NCBI GenBank assembly: GCA_964560875.1
Contig: CAZLMW010000054.1
Span: forward strand, 1 to 51,348
DNA: 51,348 bases
Reading direction: 5' to 3'
From: CAZLMW01 sp964560875
GTDB taxonomy: Bacteria > Myxococcota_A > UBA9042
Shown here: positions 16,903-25,505 of the stretch, piece by piece
How the letters are laid out: the number at the start of each line of letters is the position of its first letter
How positions within the stretch are numbered: the stretch's first letter is position 1
Translations under genes and position numbers: made by a program
The notes under the pieces: generated by a model
Seen by the model: only the letters and a program-made list of their open reading frames with translations
Database searches by the model: none
Told to the model about the DNA's origin: nothing

Positions 16903-17049
16903 CGAGTGCCTCCGCCAAGGAATCTGCGCCATCATCGACGGTCAGGCAGCGACGGACAAGCCACGCCGAGCATCGCCGCGCAGGGGCGTTCACGCGGTGG
17001 TTCAGGTCGGCGACCGTGCGCGCTATGCTCCGGGTTGGAGAACGACGGC

Positions 17050-17700
17050 ATGATGAAGGGTTCGAAAACGACCGCGCTCACGACGATCCTCGCGCTTGGT
17101 GCCTGGGCGGCGATCGCGAGCGGATGCGGCAAGGCCCAGCCCAAGCGGCAAGAGAAGCGGACAGTGGCTCAAGCGGACAAAGCGCAGCCGCCGGTTGCGC
17201 GCTCGGAGCCCAAGGCGGCAGGCAATGTGGAGCTGGGCGACAAAGGTGTCGCTGCGACGGACAAGCCGGCACCTTTCGTCTCGGTATCGGTTGATCCTTC
17301 GGCACCGTTTTCGATCCGCGCGAGCCGGGATGGACAGCTCCCCGCAGACACGGCCACCCCGATCGTCTTCGTCATCGAATCGAGCATGGACGCGCAGTCC
17401 GTCGTGACCGAGGTACGGCCGATCGACGGCGTGACGGTGCAAGACGGCGCGCGCCGAAGCCACGGCACTATGCGCACCGGTCAGGCGGTGAAGCATCGTG
17501 TGGTCGCTACCGCACCCAAGGGGATCGCTGGCTACCTCGCGATCGACGTCGCGTGGAAGAATATCGACGGCGCTGGCAGCACGACGGCCGCGATCGCCAT
17601 CGCCGCGCCCGGAGCCAAGCCGAAGAAACGCACGCTCGGCCGCATCGAAAAAGACCGCCAAGGCAACACTTATGAGGTCATGAAAGCCGAGATGCGCTGA
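17050..17700 (+). CDS. Small lipoprotein of unknown function
   Basis: 216 residues from the ATG at 17050 (a second ATG follows at 17053), with GGAG about 10 bases upstream. The signal MMKGSKTTALTTILALGAWAAIASGC ends in a lipobox (ASGC). A short charged linker leads to one beta-rich domain (VSVSVDPSAPFSIRASRDG, IVFVIESSMDAQSVVTEV, GYLAIDVAWKN), reminiscent of an Ig-like fold of envelope proteins. It heads a plus-strand run with the BNR propeller (27 bp downstream) and the STAND ATPase. No family is recognised. Confidence 0.75.
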   Translation: MMKGSKTTALTTILALGAWAAIASGCGKAQPKRQEKRTVAQADKAQPPVARSEPKAAGNVELGDKGVAATDKPAPFVSVSVDPSAPFSIRASRDGQLPADTATPIVFVIESSMDAQSVVTEVRPIDGVTVQDGARRSHGTMRTGQAVKHRVVATAPKGIAGYLAIDVAWKNIDGAGSTTAAIAIAAPGAKPKKRTLGRIEKDRQGNTYEVMKAEMR

Positions 17701-17727
17701 GCCGCGCGCCGCTGTCCCGTAGACCCC

Positions 17728-18795
17728 ATGAACAACTGGCAGACCCCTGGTATTGACGTGATCGGGCGCCACAATGGCGTCGTCGGGCAGCTTTACGACG
17801 GCAAGCGGCTGTACGCTTCGCGAGGCAATCAGCTGTTGATCCGCGGTGGTGCAGGACCGTTTGACCCCTTGACCAAGCTCTGGGCACGCGGTGCTGGAGC
17901 GGGAACGGCGCGTTTTCCATGGCTTGGCCAAGCGGCGCGGGCCGGCGTAGCAGCGGTCGTTCGAACGCCATCAGGCGCGTTCTTTGCCGTCGTTCGTGGC
18001 GCACTTTGGCGCTTCATGGACGACGTCTGGACCCGATCGTGGACGTACCCGGCGTTCCGAAAGCCCGCCCGGCGCGGTATCTGCGTCGATCGCGAAGGTC
18101 GTATCTTCGTCGCCCAGTACACCCTCAACCGGGATCGGGCGATGCCGATCGTGCTCTGGCGCAGCGATGATGACGGCCATACGTTCCACGAAGTGTACAC
18201 GTTCGCACCCGGCGAGGTTCGGCACATCCACTTCGTCCAGGTCGACCCCGCCGATGGCAGCTTGTGGATGGGCACCGGCGACGGAGATGACGAGTGCCGG
18301 CTGATGCGCTCGGTCGACGGCGGGCGCACCTTCGAAACACTCGGTGCGGGCGGACAACGGTGGCGAGCCATCGCGCTCGCGTTCCTGGACGATGCGGTCG
18401 TGTGGGGGACCGATGCAGGGCGCGACGCAGGGGATTTTCGCAACCTCGCCGTGCGCTTTGACCGCAAGACGGGCCGCCTCGACGACGTGTGTCCGCTGCA
18501 GGGGCCCGTGCACGGAGTGACCGCGACCGGCGGCGGTGATGTGTGGCTCGCGACCGGCTTGGAGGGTGGCGCGAACGAAGAAGACGACCGCGTGCACGTC
18601 TGGCGCGGGGTTGGCGGCGACGATTTCTCGGAGGTCTCCAGTTTCCCGCAGGGGCCCCAGCCGCGCCGGGTGCAGTACGCCATCACCCATTTTGTCACCG
18701 GACAGCACAGCCAACCCGCTGATGCGCCGGTGTCTTTGGTGCTGCGCGGGATCCGCGGCATGGCGCTTGGCACGCTTGACGTCCGCCCACGCTGA
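17728..18795 (+). CDS. BNR/sialidase-type beta-propeller protein
   Basis: 355 residues, no signal peptide. Asp-box motifs of the SxDxGxTF type occur twice (RSDDDGHTFHEV, RSVDGGRTFETL). Repeated blade-like strands surround them (GRIFVAQYTL, GSLWMGTGDGDDE, DVWLATGLEGG). These features define the BNR/VPS10-like propeller fold but not an activity; no sialidase Arg triad was identified. The family is used for glycan hydrolysis or as a plain protein scaffold. It sits between a lipoprotein and a STAND ATPase on the same strand. Expected to be cytoplasmic unless exported by an unusual route. Confidence 0.7.
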   Translation: MNNWQTPGIDVIGRHNGVVGQLYDGKRLYASRGNQLLIRGGAGPFDPLTKLWARGAGAGTARFPWLGQAARAGVAAVVRTPSGAFFAVVRGALWRFMDDVWTRSWTYPAFRKPARRGICVDREGRIFVAQYTLNRDRAMPIVLWRSDDDGHTFHEVYTFAPGEVRHIHFVQVDPADGSLWMGTGDGDDECRLMRSVDGGRTFETLGAGGQRWRAIALAFLDDAVVWGTDAGRDAGDFRNLAVRFDRKTGRLDDVCPLQGPVHGVTATGGGDVWLATGLEGGANEEDDRVHVWRGVGGDDFSEVSSFPQGPQPRRVQYAITHFVTGQHSQPADAPVSLVLRGIRGMALGTLDVRPR

Positions 18796-18858
18796 GATGA
18801 CCCGGTCGAGGATGCAACGGCCCGCTGAGAAAGACGGCCTGAACCCGGGGAGCAAGAC

Positions 18859-21627
18859 GTGCTGACGAGCCACCGCGATCCGCGCGTGGAAACTGTTTTT
18901 GTCGGCCGCGACGCCGAGGTCGAGCGCCTGGTCGATCTGGCCTGGACCGCGCACCGGCGCCGCGCCACGATCGCCGTCGAGCTCGTCGGAGCGGCCGGTG
19001 TCGGCAAGTCGCGCCTGGTCGATACCGTGATCGCGCAGGTGAGCGCGGAGTTGCCCGACGCTCCCGTCGTGATGCGCGGCCTTTGCCCCGCAGGTGAGTT
19101 GCGTCCCCTCGGCCTCTTCGTCGACCTCGTAGACCGCCTTTCCGCCGGTCGCCCGCTGCAGCTCTGGCGACGGTTGTTGCAGTCCACGCGCAGCGCGTCC
19201 ATCGCCGACCGACTCAAGCGCGCGCGGCCCGGTTTCGAGTGGCTGCGCGACGGTGCAGGCGGGCAGGATCCGGACGAAAACACGCTGCTCGCTGCCCAAT
19301 CTGCGCTCACCGCTGCCGTGGCCGCGCTGACCAGCGGCACAAACCCCGGTCCGCTCGTGCTCGCGCTCGACGATGTTCAATGGCTGGACGCGGCGTCCAA
19401 GCAGGTCGGTCTCGCGCTGCTCGGCACGCGGCCTCCAGGCGGGACGTTGGTTGTCCTTGCGCGGCGTAAGAGCGGCTCGATTCCGGGGCGATGGCGGTCT
19501 CGACTGCGGCTTGAACGGATCGATCTCGAGGCACTCGGAGACACGGACGCTGTTCAGCTCGCCGGCGCGCTCATCGGGGCCACGCCGGACGACGCCACGG
19601 GCACGGCGATTGCCCATGCGGCCGCTGGCAACCCGTTCATCGTCGAGCAGATCGCGTCGTTTGCGCTGGACGTGCGCGAGCTCTCGGCGGCCAGCCGCGC
19701 CTCAACCATGGCCGAACGTCTCGCGGACCTGGGCACGGGCGACCCGGCGCGAATCGTTGCCGCCCGGCTCGACTGCCTCCCCGCCGCGACTCGGGCCGTG
19801 GTCCAGGTCTGCGCCATCGCCGGCGACCACACGCCGCTCGCCGTTATCGACAAGGTTCTCGACGCCGTCCCAAGCGCCGCGACCTCCAGCGCACGGGCGA
19901 TCGACCACGCCTGTCGACGCGGCCTTCTCTATGTCAGCGAAAGCCCCGACCGACGCGTCGCGTTCAACCACGCGCTGATCCGCATGGTCGCGGCCAACGA
20001 CGTCACCGACGGCACGCTCGAAGACCTGCACCGCGCCACTGCTGACGCGCTCCAGGAGCACTTTCGCGACAACTTGCGTCCCTGGCTGGCGACGATCGCC
20101 GACCACTACCACAGCGCCGGCGACGTAGCCGAGGCCCTGCGCTGGAGCCTGCACGCCGGCCGCTATGCGCTCGGATTGAGCTCGTTCGCAGAGGCCCGGC
20201 GCGACCTCCGCCGCGCGGTCGAGTTGGCCACCGACATCCACCAAAACGACAGCCTCTCCCTCGCCCTCGCCTCGCTGGCGGGCGTGCAACTGGCTCAGGG
20301 CGACTGTGCCGATGCGGTGCAGACCTGTACCCGCGCGCTCGCGACCTGCGCCGAACCGGCCGTCCGCATTCAATTGATGCACACGCACGCCCGCGCGTTG
20401 ATGGAGCTTCAGAAGACAGCCGAAGCCACCGACGTTCTCGACCAGGCCGAGGCCCTCGCGGCGCAGGGCATCGACGACGCGGCATCGACCGACGACGTCG
20501 TTGCGCGCCTGCATATGCTCCGAGCCCGCATTCTTCGCCACGGTCTGGACGTCGAGGGCACGATCGACCGCCTCCAGCGCGCCGACAAACTCCTGGCAGC
20601 CGACCGCCACGGGCCGCGGTCCGAAATCCTCCTCGAGATGACCTACACAGCCGCCCAGGCTGCCGATTCGCGGATCATGGCGCAGACCTGCGAGCGCATG
20701 ATCGCGTTCGCCAAGACAGCGCCCATCGGACCGCGCGCGACCGTGCTGGGCGCGATCGGCCTGCTCACCAGCGCCCATGCTGGAGACCTGCGACGATCGC
20801 GCGATGCCTACGACGAGGCCGCACGCCTGCATGCCGAGACCGGCGAACACAACCGCCTGCTGGACGCGCGAATCGGCGGCGTGATCGCCCGTGCCTACCG
20901 CGGTGAGCTGGTCGAAGCCGCTCGCATGCGCACCGGAATCATCGAGCTGGCCCGCCACGTCGACGTCGCCCGACACGCCATCAACATGAACCTCGCGTTT
21001 TCGCTCCTCGGCCTGCACCGCGGCGAGTACGACAAAGCTCTGCGCGCGATCCGCGAGGCTGTCGGCCGTATCGAACAGCTCGACGCCGCCCTCGCGCGCC
21101 ACGATGGGGTCATCTTTCGTTATCTCGAAGGCCAGGCGCTCTGCGGACTTGGCCGCACCGACGAAGGCCTCGATGTGCTGGAGCGCTCAGTCGACTACTG
21201 GTACCGGTCCAACACCCTGCTGCTCTACCGACCCGAAGGCGACCTCGCGCTGGCCGAGACCTACATCGACCTGGGCCGCCACGACGACGCCACCGCGCCA
21301 CTGGCCCGCGCCGACACGACCTTGCGCGACATCCCCAACGCCCAGTACCGCTCCTGGGCACACAGCCTGCACGCCGCGATCGCCCGACACCGAGGCGACC
21401 TCATCCAAGCCTCACGCCGCGTCGACGCCGCGCTCCAAGACGCCAAGCGCGCCGATAGCAGCTACCAGCAATGGCGGGCGATGGTGCAACAGGCCGAAAA
21501 CCTCGTCGCCACCAGCCATCCCAGCGCCAGCGTGGTCGTACGGGCCGGGCTCGCCGCTACCAATGCCGGTCACGCGCGCGGGCTGGCCGGGCGTTTCTGG
21601 GCGCTTCAGCAACAACTCAAGGCCTGA
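18859..21627 (+). CDS. STAND-class ATPase with TPR-like C-terminal repeats
   Basis: 922 residues starting at a GTG (18859) behind GGGGAG. The N-terminus has the AAA_16/STAND layout: FVGRDAEVERL, Walker A GAAGVGKS (about residue 50), Walker B LVLALDDVQWLD (about 170-180), then a winged-helix-like segment with AAGNPFIVEQIA. From about residue 400 to the end the sequence is Ala/Leu/Arg-rich helical pairs (ALRWSLHAGRYALGLSSFAEAR, split here by loops), as in TPR domains of MalT/LuxR-type regulators and adenylate-cyclase-linked ATPases. Neither a kinase, cyclase nor HTH output domain is visible, so it may signal by oligomerisation. It lies 63 bp after the BNR gene. Confidence 0.85.
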   Translation: MLTSHRDPRVETVFVGRDAEVERLVDLAWTAHRRRATIAVELVGAAGVGKSRLVDTVIAQVSAELPDAPVVMRGLCPAGELRPLGLFVDLVDRLSAGRPLQLWRRLLQSTRSASIADRLKRARPGFEWLRDGAGGQDPDENTLLAAQSALTAAVAALTSGTNPGPLVLALDDVQWLDAASKQVGLALLGTRPPGGTLVVLARRKSGSIPGRWRSRLRLERIDLEALGDTDAVQLAGALIGATPDDATGTAIAHAAAGNPFIVEQIASFALDVRELSAASRASTMAERLADLGTGDPARIVAARLDCLPAATRAVVQVCAIAGDHTPLAVIDKVLDAVPSAATSSARAIDHACRRGLLYVSESPDRRVAFNHALIRMVAANDVTDGTLEDLHRATADALQEHFRDNLRPWLATIADHYHSAGDVAEALRWSLHAGRYALGLSSFAEARRDLRRAVELATDIHQNDSLSLALASLAGVQLAQGDCADAVQTCTRALATCAEPAVRIQLMHTHARALMELQKTAEATDVLDQAEALAAQGIDDAASTDDVVARLHMLRARILRHGLDVEGTIDRLQRADKLLAADRHGPRSEILLEMTYTAAQAADSRIMAQTCERMIAFAKTAPIGPRATVLGAIGLLTSAHAGDLRRSRDAYDEAARLHAETGEHNRLLDARIGGVIARAYRGELVEAARMRTGIIELARHVDVARHAINMNLAFSLLGLHRGEYDKALRAIREAVGRIEQLDAALARHDGVIFRYLEGQALCGLGRTDEGLDVLERSVDYWYRSNTLLLYRPEGDLALAETYIDLGRHDDATAPLARADTTLRDIPNAQYRSWAHSLHAAIARHRGDLIQASRRVDAALQDAKRADSSYQQWRAMVQQAENLVATSHPSASVVVRAGLAATNAGHARGLAGRFWALQQQLKA

Positions 21628-21682
21628 AGACCGCCGTTGCGCCGTCGTGTTTCGGCCCAAGGTGCCTATTGTTCTTGCGCGT

Positions 21683-22600
21683 TCAGGCTGCGGGCAGGCC
21701 GGGGTCGACGCCGGATAGCTCCACCGAAACGTCCCAGAACCGCTTGGCGAGCTCGGGATCAAGGCTGCGCTTGTTGGCTTTGACCTTCACCGCTGGCCCG
21801 GCGAGCTCCATGAGCCCCCGCGGACCGAAGTAGCTGCCACCGTCCACGTCGGGCAACGTCGCCGCCATCAAGGTGGGCCAGGCTCCGGCGGCCGCCGAGT
21901 TGATGAGCAACCGACCGATCGGCATCAGGTATTTGCGCGTCATGGCGCCCATATGACGCATCAGCTCGGTGTCGGAACCGCCCGGATGCGCGGCGACCGC
22001 GAGGGTCTTGCGTCCTGCTGCTTTGAGACGCCGATCCAACTCGTGGACGTGGAGCAGGTTGGCGAGCTTGCTCATCGCGTACTGGGCCGTGGCGTTGTAG
22101 CCCTTCTCCGCGTTGAGGTTGTCAAAGTCGATGGTGCCGACCTTGTGCATGTTGCTGCTGGTGTTGATGACGCGCGCGCCGGGTGTCTCCTCGAGCTTGT
22201 CGAGCAGCAGACCCGTGAGCGCGAAGACGCCGATGTGATTGACGCCAAACTGCGACTCAAACCCATCTTTGGTCGTGCCGAAGGGCGGGATCATGATGCC
22301 GGCGTTGTTGACCAGCAGGTCCAACCTTTGCTCGCGCGACACGGCATCGGCTGCAGCCCGCACGGACGCGAGGTCGGCCTGGTCGAGATCGATGATCCCC
22401 ACATCGGCGCCGCTGTGTTCAGCCACGATCTTATCGCGGGCGGCTTCGGCTTTGTTTCGCGAACGGCAGCCGAGCAAGACCCGCGCGCCTTTGCCTGCCA
22501 AGACCAGGGCAGCTTCAAACCCGATACCGGTGTTGGCGCCGGTGACGAGCGCGGTGCGCCCCGACTGATCGGGAACATCCTGGGCGGTAAAACCTTTCAC
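21683..22600 (-). CDS. Short-chain dehydrogenase/reductase (SDR)
   Basis: 305 residues. Classical SDR elements are present: cofactor glycine motif TGANTGIG (about 20-27), NNAG (98-101), active-site Ser in INTSSN (148-149), and YxxxK as YAMSK (Tyr174, Lys178). CRSRNKAE after the second strand has Arg residues that would fit NADP. The organisation resembles retinol-dehydrogenase/WWOX-like members that reduce or oxidise hydrophobic alcohols and ketones. Substrate is unknown. It is convergent with the STAND ATPase gene and lies 79 bp after the big Cys-rich lipoprotein gene on the same strand. Confidence 0.92.
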   Translation of the reverse strand: MKGFTAQDVPDQSGRTALVTGANTGIGFEAALVLAGKGARVLLGCRSRNKAEAARDKIVAEHSGADVGIIDLDQADLASVRAAADAVSREQRLDLLVNNAGIMIPPFGTTKDGFESQFGVNHIGVFALTGLLLDKLEETPGARVINTSSNMHKVGTIDFDNLNAEKGYNATAQYAMSKLANLLHVHELDRRLKAAGRKTLAVAAHPGGSDTELMRHMGAMTRKYLMPIGRLLINSAAAGAWPTLMAATLPDVDGGSYFGPRGLMELAGPAVKVKANKRSLDPELAKRFWDVSVELSGVDPGLPAA

Positions 22601-22679
22601 GGCGGGGTCCGGAGCGAGAGGGAGGTGACCCGTCGAGGGTCTCGGGCCCGCGGAAGGAGCCGGCTATGGAGGCGAGAGA

Positions 22680-25370
22680 CTACGGTCCGCAGCAGAGCGC
22701 GCGATCGGGGCAGCAGTCCTTGAACGTCTTGCAAGACGTGTCGCACTGGCACTTGGCGCCGCTGACGTACTTGCCGCATTTGCCCTTGCAGGACAAGGCG
22801 GGAACGGCGCCGCAGCCTTTGCATTTGCCGCAGTCCTTGACGCAGTTGAAGCAGTCTTCCTTGCCCTTATCGCACTTGCCGTCGCCGCAGAACGGCTCCT
22901 TGCAGCCGGCGACCTTTGTGTGGCTGCAGGTTCCGCCGGGGCCGCTGCACTTGTCGGTGCTGCACTTGGCCTTGTCGTCGCAGTCGGCGTCTTTCATGCA
23001 GCAGCCTGGCTTCTTGACGAGCTGGCACTTGCCGTACTTGCAGTCGCCCTGCAGGCAGAGGTTGGAGCTCTTGCAATCGGCGTTGTTCTTGCAGCAGATG
23101 TACTGGTAGTCGCACTTGCCGCCGCTGCAGAAGCCCTTGGTGCACTGCATGTAGTAGGGGTTGCAGTGCTTGTCGGTGGTGCATGTCTTGGGCGCGCACT
23201 TGGTGCGGATGCGGACCGAGTCGATGAGGATGCCTTTGCCCGAAACCGGCTTGGACGAGTAGCCGTAGATGTAGCCGCGGATGCGGATCTGCACGTCCTG
23301 GCCGGCGAACGGGCTGATGTCCTTCTTGAACACGTATTTGCCGACCTTGTTGAGGTACTGGTAGCCCAGCGAGGTCTGCTTCTTGGCGGCGTCGTACATG
23401 TACACGTAGATGCGGTTGGTGCTGCTGAGCGTGCCGCTGCCGCCGTCGAGCTTCAGGTCGGCTGTCACGCGGATTTCGAGCTCGGCGTCCTGGCCCTTCT
23501 GCAGCTTGATGATCTCGCTGGTCGCGTAGCCGTAGCTGTACTTGGTGTGCTTCTTGAAGTCCTTGGCGCCCTTCTTGCCGAACTTGAGCGCGCCGGTGCC
23601 GTCGTGCAGCACGCCGGGGGCATAGGTCCCGTGCTCCCACACCATGTCGTACTTGGCCGCGTCGAACGTCCAACCCTTGACGTCGGTCTCGAACTCGTTG
23701 GCCCACGGAACCGGCGAGCAGCAGCCGGGAACAAGCGCCGCGTTGTGCTTGCATTTGCCCTTGTCGCAGGTGTCGAGCGTGCAGGTGTTGAAGTCGTCGC
23801 ACTCGGCGTCGCCGGTGCAGCAGGTGCTCTTGAACGTGCATTCGCCGGCGGTGCAGGAGCCGACGAGGCAGGGATCTTCGCTGGTGCACTCGGTGTCGGA
23901 TTTGCAGCACGTGTTGGTGTGCTGGCACTGCGCGCCGGATTTCGGGCAGTGGTCGACGGTGCAGGGGTTCTTGTCGTCGCAGTCGGCGGTCGACTTGCAG
24001 CAGCCGGGCTTGGCGCTGTGCGTGCACTTGCCGCCCTTGCCCGAGCAGATGTCGACGGTGCAGGCCTTGCCGTCGTTGCAGTCCGCGGCGCTGTTGCAGC
24101 ACTCCTTCTTGACCGCGTAGCTGCACACCGGGTTGCCGCCCTTGGCTTTGGGCGCGCAGGTATCGGTGGAGCAGGCGTTGCCGTCGTTGCAGTCGGACGT
24201 CGACCCGCAGCAGCCGGTCTTCATCGCGATGTCGTCGATGTAGGCGCCCTCGAACGCGTTGACCATGCCGTCGATGCTGTCGAACGTGAACACGATTTTG
24301 ACCGTCTTACCCGCGTAGGCCTTGAGCGGCACGGTCACGTTCTTCCAGATGTTGAACGTGGAGTTGCCGATCGACTTGCTGTGCCAAACCTGCTTGGTCT
24401 TGCCGCCTTCGGTGATCTCGACCTTGAGGTAGTCGTAGTCGTCGGACTCTTCGGTCGCCAGCCACAGCCAGAAAGACAGCTCCGGGTCGGCGTCCTTGTA
24501 GCTCGGGACCAACATGTCGGCGGTGGTCGCGCTTGCTTTGACATGTTTGTCGTTGGCGTAGACGTGGGTCTTGGGGTCGCCGAAGTAGAGGCTGGTGGAG
24601 CCGGACACGCTGCGCTTGGAGCTCAACGTCCACAGGATGCCGCCTTTGCTCAGGTCTTCGGTCTTGATGCCGTGGGTGTCGCCATTGATGTTCAGCATCT
24701 TGGCGATCGAGGTGAGCGACGACTGGCTGATCGACGGGTTGCAGCGCAGGCACTTGGACACGTTGCCGTTCATGCCTTCGCCGTAGCAGCCGACCTTGTC
24801 GCCGGGCAGCTCGACCAGGCACGTCTTGTCGTAGGGGATGAACGTGCACTTGCCGCTCGCGCAGGCGCCCTTGGCGCAGGGGATCGAGCAATCTTTGTCG
24901 GTTTTGCAGGCGGCCGAGTGCTCGCTGTACTTGTCGACGTTGATCGGGCCGGCGTCCATGGGGCCGCTGCTGCTGCCGCCAGCGTCGACGGGTCCGCTGG
25001 AACTGCCGGTGTCGACCGCGCCGCTGGAGCTACCGGTGTCGACCGCGCCGCTGGAGCTACCGGTATCGACCGCGCCCGACGAGCTGCCCGAATCGACGGT
25101 GCCGCTGCTGCTGGCCGAATCAACGGTGCCGCCGCTGCTGCCGGTGTCGTCGTTGGCGCTGCCTGCGTCGGCGATGCCGCTGCTGCTGCCGGTGTCGACC
25201 GCGCCGCTGCTGCTGCCCGAATCGACGCCGCTATCGACCTGACCGCCGCCGGTATCTTCGTCGGTTGTACCGCTGGTTTCACCGCTACCGCACGCGACGG
25301 TCATCGCCGTGATCGCGGCAAGCACGCCGGCACGATAGGTCAAGGTCTTGAGATCGTTACGAATCGACAT
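22680..25370 (-). CDS. Large Cys-rich surface lipoprotein ending in a somatomedin-B-like domain
   Basis: 896 residues from the ATG at 25370. The signal MSIRNDLKTLTYRAGVLAAI is followed by a lipobox TVAC. Residues 30-140 are a GSSSGxVDTG repeat stalk. A MAM/galactose-binding-like sandwich (about 200-380) precedes five CCxxxxDCxDxxxC-type knots, then a second sandwich (WANEFETDVKGWTFD ... ILIDSVRI), two more knots, and FCGDGKCDKGKEDC. The last 44 residues have the somatomedin B cysteine spacing (SCKGKC, CQCDTSC, DCCPD). Family knowledge suggests adhesion or protein-protein interaction outside the cell. Partner unknown; it is not clearly in an operon. Confidence 0.85.
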   Translation of the reverse strand: MSIRNDLKTLTYRAGVLAAITAMTVACGSGETSGTTDEDTGGGQVDSGVDSGSSSGAVDTGSSSGIADAGSANDDTGSSGGTVDSASSSGTVDSGSSSGAVDTGSSSGAVDTGSSSGAVDTGSSSGPVDAGGSSSGPMDAGPINVDKYSEHSAACKTDKDCSIPCAKGACASGKCTFIPYDKTCLVELPGDKVGCYGEGMNGNVSKCLRCNPSISQSSLTSIAKMLNINGDTHGIKTEDLSKGGILWTLSSKRSVSGSTSLYFGDPKTHVYANDKHVKASATTADMLVPSYKDADPELSFWLWLATEESDDYDYLKVEITEGGKTKQVWHSKSIGNSTFNIWKNVTVPLKAYAGKTVKIVFTFDSIDGMVNAFEGAYIDDIAMKTGCCGSTSDCNDGNACSTDTCAPKAKGGNPVCSYAVKKECCNSAADCNDGKACTVDICSGKGGKCTHSAKPGCCKSTADCDDKNPCTVDHCPKSGAQCQHTNTCCKSDTECTSEDPCLVGSCTAGECTFKSTCCTGDAECDDFNTCTLDTCDKGKCKHNAALVPGCCSPVPWANEFETDVKGWTFDAAKYDMVWEHGTYAPGVLHDGTGALKFGKKGAKDFKKHTKYSYGYATSEIIKLQKGQDAELEIRVTADLKLDGGSGTLSSTNRIYVYMYDAAKKQTSLGYQYLNKVGKYVFKKDISPFAGQDVQIRIRGYIYGYSSKPVSGKGILIDSVRIRTKCAPKTCTTDKHCNPYYMQCTKGFCSGGKCDYQYICCKNNADCKSSNLCLQGDCKYGKCQLVKKPGCCMKDADCDDKAKCSTDKCSGPGGTCSHTKVAGCKEPFCGDGKCDKGKEDCFNCVKDCGKCKGCGAVPALSCKGKCGKYVSGAKCQCDTSCKTFKDCCPDRALCCGP
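24961..25236 (-). repeat. Imperfect 27-30 bp repeats encoding the GSSSGAVDTG stalk
   Basis: Near-identical units (plus-strand core GCTGGAGCTACCGGTGTCGA) are tandem at about 25000-25080, and degenerate versions extend to 25236. They encode a flexible spacer between the lipid anchor and the folded domains and are likely to vary in copy number. Confidence 0.8.
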
Positions 25371-25505
25371 CGTCGCTCCGAAGCTGTGTTGGTTCTTGCT
25401 GCCGATCAGCGGGCGCAAGGCAACGCCATCCTGCCTGAATAGCGCGGCGTCTTCATCGACTTTACGAAGTTTTATGGGATCGGCGCGCCGGTCTGGAAGG
25501 TCTTG

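Noticed and set aside
14644..17049. Upstream extension of the small lipoprotein at 17050
   Set aside because: It crosses the FG-GAP lipoprotein and the barrel-like gene in the wrong frame; the real start has a lipoprotein signal.
24961..25236. Repeat tract that might suggest CRISPR
   Set aside because: Units are directly tandem, in frame and coding; there are no unique spacers and no cas genes.
22920..25442. Ala/Val-rich plus-strand open frame of 840 codons
   Set aside because: It is the antisense of the Cys-rich lipoprotein gene, with low-complexity translation and no start signals.
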